A stretch of 64,000 nucleotides of DNA from assembly GCA_038318385.1 (NCBI GenBank), contig JBBQCD010000009.1, positions 31,408-95,407 of the forward strand. Reading direction: 5' to 3'. Below the pieces are notes generated by a model. The model saw nothing but the letters and a program-made list of their open reading frames with translations. It did not search any database and had not been told where the DNA came from. A program made the position numbers and the translations under genes. Every line of letters starts with the position of its first letter. Position 1 is the stretch's first letter. Positions 61,367-64,000 of the stretch are shown piece by piece. This DNA is from Schlegelella_A sp038318385 (GTDB lineage: Bacteria; Pseudomonadota; Gammaproteobacteria; Burkholderiales; Burkholderiaceae_C).

Positions 61367-62599
61367 ATGTCCACACCGTTCGCCGCCACCCAAACTCCCC
61401 GCCACCACGCCGATTCCGCCTACAGCTGGGCCGTCGCCGCCGCGACGCTGGCGCTGGCCTCGCTCAGCTTCGGTGCGATCACGTCGATCCCGATCCTCTT
61501 CGGGCCCATCGCGCGCGACTTTGGCTGGGACCACGGGCGGGTGGCCCTTGTTCACACCGGCGGCATGGTTTGCGCCGGGCTCTTCTCGATCGTCCTCGGG
61601 CGCTTGCTCGACCGTCGCGGCTTCTTTCCGATCGCGGTGTGCGGCGCGCTTGCAACCGGCGCCGGGCTCGTGCTGGTGAGTCGCGCGACATCGTTCTGGG
61701 AGATGGCACTGGCATTCGGACTGCTGGTCGGCGCGCTCGGACAAGGCGCCTTCTTCAGCCCGCTGGCCGCCGCGGTGTCGCACTGGTTCGATCGCCACCG
61801 AGCCATCGCCGTCGCGATCGCGCTGAGCGGCCAGAGCATAGGGGGCTTGCTGATTCCGCCGCTCCTGCGCGTGGCCGCGGAGGACGTCGGCTGGCGCAGC
61901 GCCCTGCAGACTTATGGTCTGCTCTGTTCCGGAGGCATGCTACTGGCGGCAACGCTCTACCTCCCCGCACCTCCGCCGACGCACGTCGCAAGCGACCCGG
62001 CTCCCAGTCCCGCGATCGGCCGCCGCGGCACCCGCATCACGTTGCTGCTGGGCACTGCCCTCTTCTGCTCGAACACCGCCACCTTCGGCATTGCCGGGCA
62101 CATGGTCGCGTACGGCGAGTCGATCGGCATGGGACCCGCAGCCGCCGGGGCGCTGATGTCGGTGCTCTTCGGCGTCACGCTGTTTTCGCGCCTCGGCGTC
62201 GGCGCTTGGCTTGCGCGCGGCGGCGCCTTCCGCGCCATGGTGATGATGTCCCTGCTGCACATGGCAGGCGCATGGCTGGTTTTCGCATCGTCTTCGGTAG
62301 GGTCGCTGATGGCGGGCCTGCTGGCCACGGGCCTCGGCTTCGGGGGCTATCTTCCCGCCTTCGGCTCGCTGGTGCGCTCGATGTTTCCCGCACGCGAAGC
62401 GGGCAGGCGCCTGTCGGAGTTGTACCTGCTGGGATTCTTCGGTGCGGGCGCGGGCACGTGGCTGGTCGGCGCGCTGCGCGACCTGCGCGGGGGCGCGTGG
62501 GACGCCGCCTTTCTCGCGATGGCGGTGCTCGCATCCGTGGGCCCTGCCATCCTGCTGGCGCGGCCCCGCGAAATGGAGAGAAGGAGGTCTTCGCCATGA
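61367..62599 (+). CDS. MFS transporter
   Basis: A 410-residue major facilitator protein with 12 predicted helices. The N-half contains ILFGPIARDFGWDHGRVALV and the loop 2-3-like motif LGRLLDRRGFFPI; the C-half contains MSVLFGVTLFSRLGVGAWLA and LGFGGYLPAFGSLVRSMFP. It resembles oxalate/monocarboxylate-type MFS carriers. Together with the TRAP system it gives the cluster two transporters, perhaps one for uptake and one for a product or second substrate. Confidence 0.9.
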   Translation: MSTPFAATQTPRHHADSAYSWAVAAATLALASLSFGAITSIPILFGPIARDFGWDHGRVALVHTGGMVCAGLFSIVLGRLLDRRGFFPIAVCGALATGAGLVLVSRATSFWEMALAFGLLVGALGQGAFFSPLAAAVSHWFDRHRAIAVAIALSGQSIGGLLIPPLLRVAAEDVGWRSALQTYGLLCSGGMLLAATLYLPAPPPTHVASDPAPSPAIGRRGTRITLLLGTALFCSNTATFGIAGHMVAYGESIGMGPAAAGALMSVLFGVTLFSRLGVGAWLARGGAFRAMVMMSLLHMAGAWLVFASSSVGSLMAGLLATGLGFGGYLPAFGSLVRSMFPAREAGRRLSELYLLGFFGAGAGTWLVGALRDLRGGAWDAAFLAMAVLASVGPAILLARPREMERRRSSP

Positions 62600-63330
62600 C
62601 AAAAAGCTCAGAGAATTGGCACATCGAGCCGCTGGAGCTCGGTCGCCGCACCGCGCACCGCGCGTGGTTCTTCTACCTATCCGAAGACTCCGGCCCGCAG
62701 GAGATTTCCTATCGCGCGTGGCTGTTGCGCCGCGGCGACGACTGCATCCTGGTCGACACCGGCCCGCCGCTCGACGAGGCCGAGCGACGCGGCCTGCGCG
62801 ACACCGTGCGTGTGGACGTCGCGCTGCGCCATGCTGGCGTGGAGCGGGAACAGGTGCGCGATGTGGTGCTGAGCCATCTCCATTGGGACCACGCCGCATC
62901 CGCCGACTTGTTCGGGCATGCGCGCTTTCACGTGCAGCGCAGCGAGATCGACTTCTTCCGCGGTCAGGCCCACGACCATCCGGCCACCTCGCGCTTCTTC
63001 AGCCACCACGCGATGCTGGGCGCGTTGCTCGACTCGGGACGCGTGGACCCTGTCGACGGCCAGCGCGACTTGCGCGATGGCGTGCGCCTCCTGCATGTCG
63101 GTGGGCACACACCGGGATCGCAGATCGTGACGGTGCAGCGAGACGATGGCCTGGCCGTGATCGCGGCCGATGCGATCCCGTTGAATCGCAACTTCACCGA
63201 CTTCGTGCCCAACGGGATCCTGGTGAACGTGGTCGACGCGATTGCCGCGTTGAAGACCGTGCGCGAACTGCGCCCTGTTGAGATCTACACTGGCCACGAC
63301 CCGCAACGGAGTTTCATCCCCGCGCGATAA
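62596..63330 (+). CDS. MBL-fold hydrolase, lactonase-like
   Basis: A 244-residue metallo-beta-lactamase-fold hydrolase. The metal motif is SHLHWDHAA (HxHxDH), followed by GGHTPGSQIV and IAADAIPLNRN, the ligands of the N-acyl homoserine lactonase-like subgroup; the Tyr in EIYTGHDPQ is also typical. The ATG overlaps the MFS stop and has AAGGAGG before it, one of the best ribosome sites in the window. A lactone or ester intermediate of the pathway is a likely substrate. Confidence 0.9.
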   Translation: MTKSSENWHIEPLELGRRTAHRAWFFYLSEDSGPQEISYRAWLLRRGDDCILVDTGPPLDEAERRGLRDTVRVDVALRHAGVEREQVRDVVLSHLHWDHAASADLFGHARFHVQRSEIDFFRGQAHDHPATSRFFSHHAMLGALLDSGRVDPVDGQRDLRDGVRLLHVGGHTPGSQIVTVQRDDGLAVIAADAIPLNRNFTDFVPNGILVNVVDAIAALKTVRELRPVEIYTGHDPQRSFIPAR

Positions 63331-63449
63331 ACGTTGCGGGATCGGCAGCCGCGTGGTCGGCTGCACCACGGAGTTGAATCGCAGCGAGGCGCAGATCTGA
63401 GGCTGGCGCTCACGCCGCCTTGCGTGCTCTCGCGTCGGGACGCTTCGGC

Positions 63450-64000
63450 TCAGCGCCCCGCGTGCTTCGCGCGATGGCCTTCGACGAACCGCAATGCCGC
63501 GAAGCCGCGCGCCGCTTGCGCGAGTTCGTCGAACACCGGAACGCCACTTGCCATCGCCTGCGCACGGTAGTCGCGCTTGCGCTCCTCCGTCTCGCCATCG
63601 CCGTCCGAGCGCAGCACGAGCGCGATGTGAAGACCCGACTGGTCCGACTCGCGCACGCGCATTACCGCACGAATGATGTTGCCCAGCATGTCGACGTGCC
63701 GGAAACCCAGGATCACCGTCATGTTCACGTGGATCACCAGCGCGTCCGCATTGCCGCTCGCAGCCACCGCCGAAATGATGTGCTCGGCCACGCGCCCCTC
63801 GTCTTGTTGCAGCGCGCCCGCGGGCACATCGATGGGGTTGACGACAGATGAACCTGCCGGAAGCCCCAGGGCTTCGAGCGCTCTGAGAGTCGCGCTATCG
63901 AAGGCCGCAATCGAGAAGCCCGTCCGGTCGAACGCATCGGTGCCCAGTACGCTGGTGCCCCCCCCATTGCCGAACAACACCACGCGTGTCGTCGGCTGCG
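63450..64000 (-). CDS. Acyl-CoA synthetase (NDP-forming) alpha-type subunit, C-terminal part
   Basis: The frame is open to the right edge, so the gene is partial at its 5' end. The visible ~183 residues form the succinyl-CoA ligase-like domain of ADP-forming acyl-CoA synthetases: VVLFGNGGGTSVLGTDAFD, the NPIDVPAGA segment and the terminal VPVFDELAQAARGFAALR. It ends here without the ATP-grasp domain, which is therefore probably encoded separately or upstream. It is convergent with the MBL gene and likely converts a pathway acid to its CoA ester or the reverse. Confidence 0.83.
   Translation of the reverse strand, partial: QPTTRVVLFGNGGGTSVLGTDAFDRTGFSIAAFDSATLRALEALGLPAGSSVVNPIDVPAGALQQDEGRVAEHIISAVAASGNADALVIHVNMTVILGFRHVDMLGNIIRAVMRVRESDQSGLHIALVLRSDGDGETEERKRDYRAQAMASGVPVFDELAQAARGFAALRFVEGHRAKHAGR

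Larger units (their letters stand above)
46199..64000. mobile_element. Putative genomic island inserted at a tRNA-Gly 3' end (right end outside window)
   Basis: The orphan tRNA-Gly 3' end at 46199-46222 has its CCA end facing the ordinary chromosome to the left, so the inserted DNA should extend to the right, with the intact tRNA gene beyond the far end. To the right the base composition falls (38 G/C in the 70 bases 46231-46300) and the gene content changes to a catabolic cluster with its own transport and regulation. No integrase is visible, which limits confidence; the integrase would normally be near one end. Confidence 0.5.

Noticed and set aside
1..64000. CRISPR arrays, rRNA genes, insertion sequences, riboswitches
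   Set aside because: Looked for by eye: no regularly spaced repeats, no rRNA segments, no transposase gene and no recognisable riboswitch were found.

Overview
The window is a GC-rich chromosomal segment of a proteobacterium, most likely a betaproteobacterium (Burkholderiales- or Rhodocyclales-like). The evidence is the housekeeping gene set and its order (dapA, a bamC-like lipoprotein, an MBL hydrolase; dut-coaBC; alaS), the compact coding with many ATGA overlaps, and frequent GTG starts. No rRNA, complete tRNA, CRISPR array or insertion sequence was recognised.

Left part, 1-16.8 kb: the 3' part of a cyclic beta-glucan synthetase gene; a small methyltransferase; dapA-bamC-MBL hydrolase; a low-complexity lipoprotein; a JmjC-type oxygenase with an uncharacterised partner; a SlyD-type prolyl isomerase; an RND efflux pump with its adaptor; dut; coaBC; and a Tat-exported transglutaminase-like protein.

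16.8-21.2 kb: the most notable locus. An ECF sigma factor (SigF type) and its membrane anti-sigma factor (NrsF/DUF1109) lie divergent to an operon encoding a secreted four-cysteine DUF2282 precursor peptide, a DUF692 (MNIO) modifying enzyme, a DUF2063 partner and a DoxX-like membrane protein. This is the layout of the recently described copper-responsive bufferin RiPP systems. The intergenic region holds two divergent GTAACC-N15-CGAA promoters, one for each direction. A TlpA-like thioredoxin gene lies convergent to the operon.

21.2-34.2 kb: egtD-like methyltransferase, GNAT acetyltransferase, alaS, gabD-like aldehyde dehydrogenase, a degenerate GGDEF protein, and a complete NodT-adaptor-RND tripartite efflux operon.

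34.2-46.1 kb: a carbohydrate or polyol utilisation locus around an RpiR regulator. One side encodes LivM, LivG, LivF and a third ATPase lacking the ABC signature. The other side encodes RpiR, a PfkB-DUF2090 (IolC-type) fusion, a beta-hydroxyacid dehydrogenase, the binding protein, LivH and two SDRs. The transporter is thus split between divergent operons sharing one promoter region with an inverted repeat. An epoxide-hydrolase-like protein follows.

46.2 kb to the end: a putative genomic island. It starts at an orphan 24-bp tRNA-Gly 3' end and about 430 bp of gene-free, less GC-rich DNA. A minus-strand operon follows (two paralogous GntR/FCD regulators, an Xsc-like ThDP enzyme, a GMC dehydrogenase, a carboxymuconolactone-decarboxylase-like protein). 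Divergent to it is a plus-strand operon (TRAP transporter DctPQM, class III aminotransferase, HyuB, HyuA, SDR, MFS transporter, MBL hydrolase). A partial acyl-CoA synthetase runs off the right edge. The island looks like a catabolic module for a small organic acid, possibly a C2 sulfonate or a hydantoin/lactam compound.
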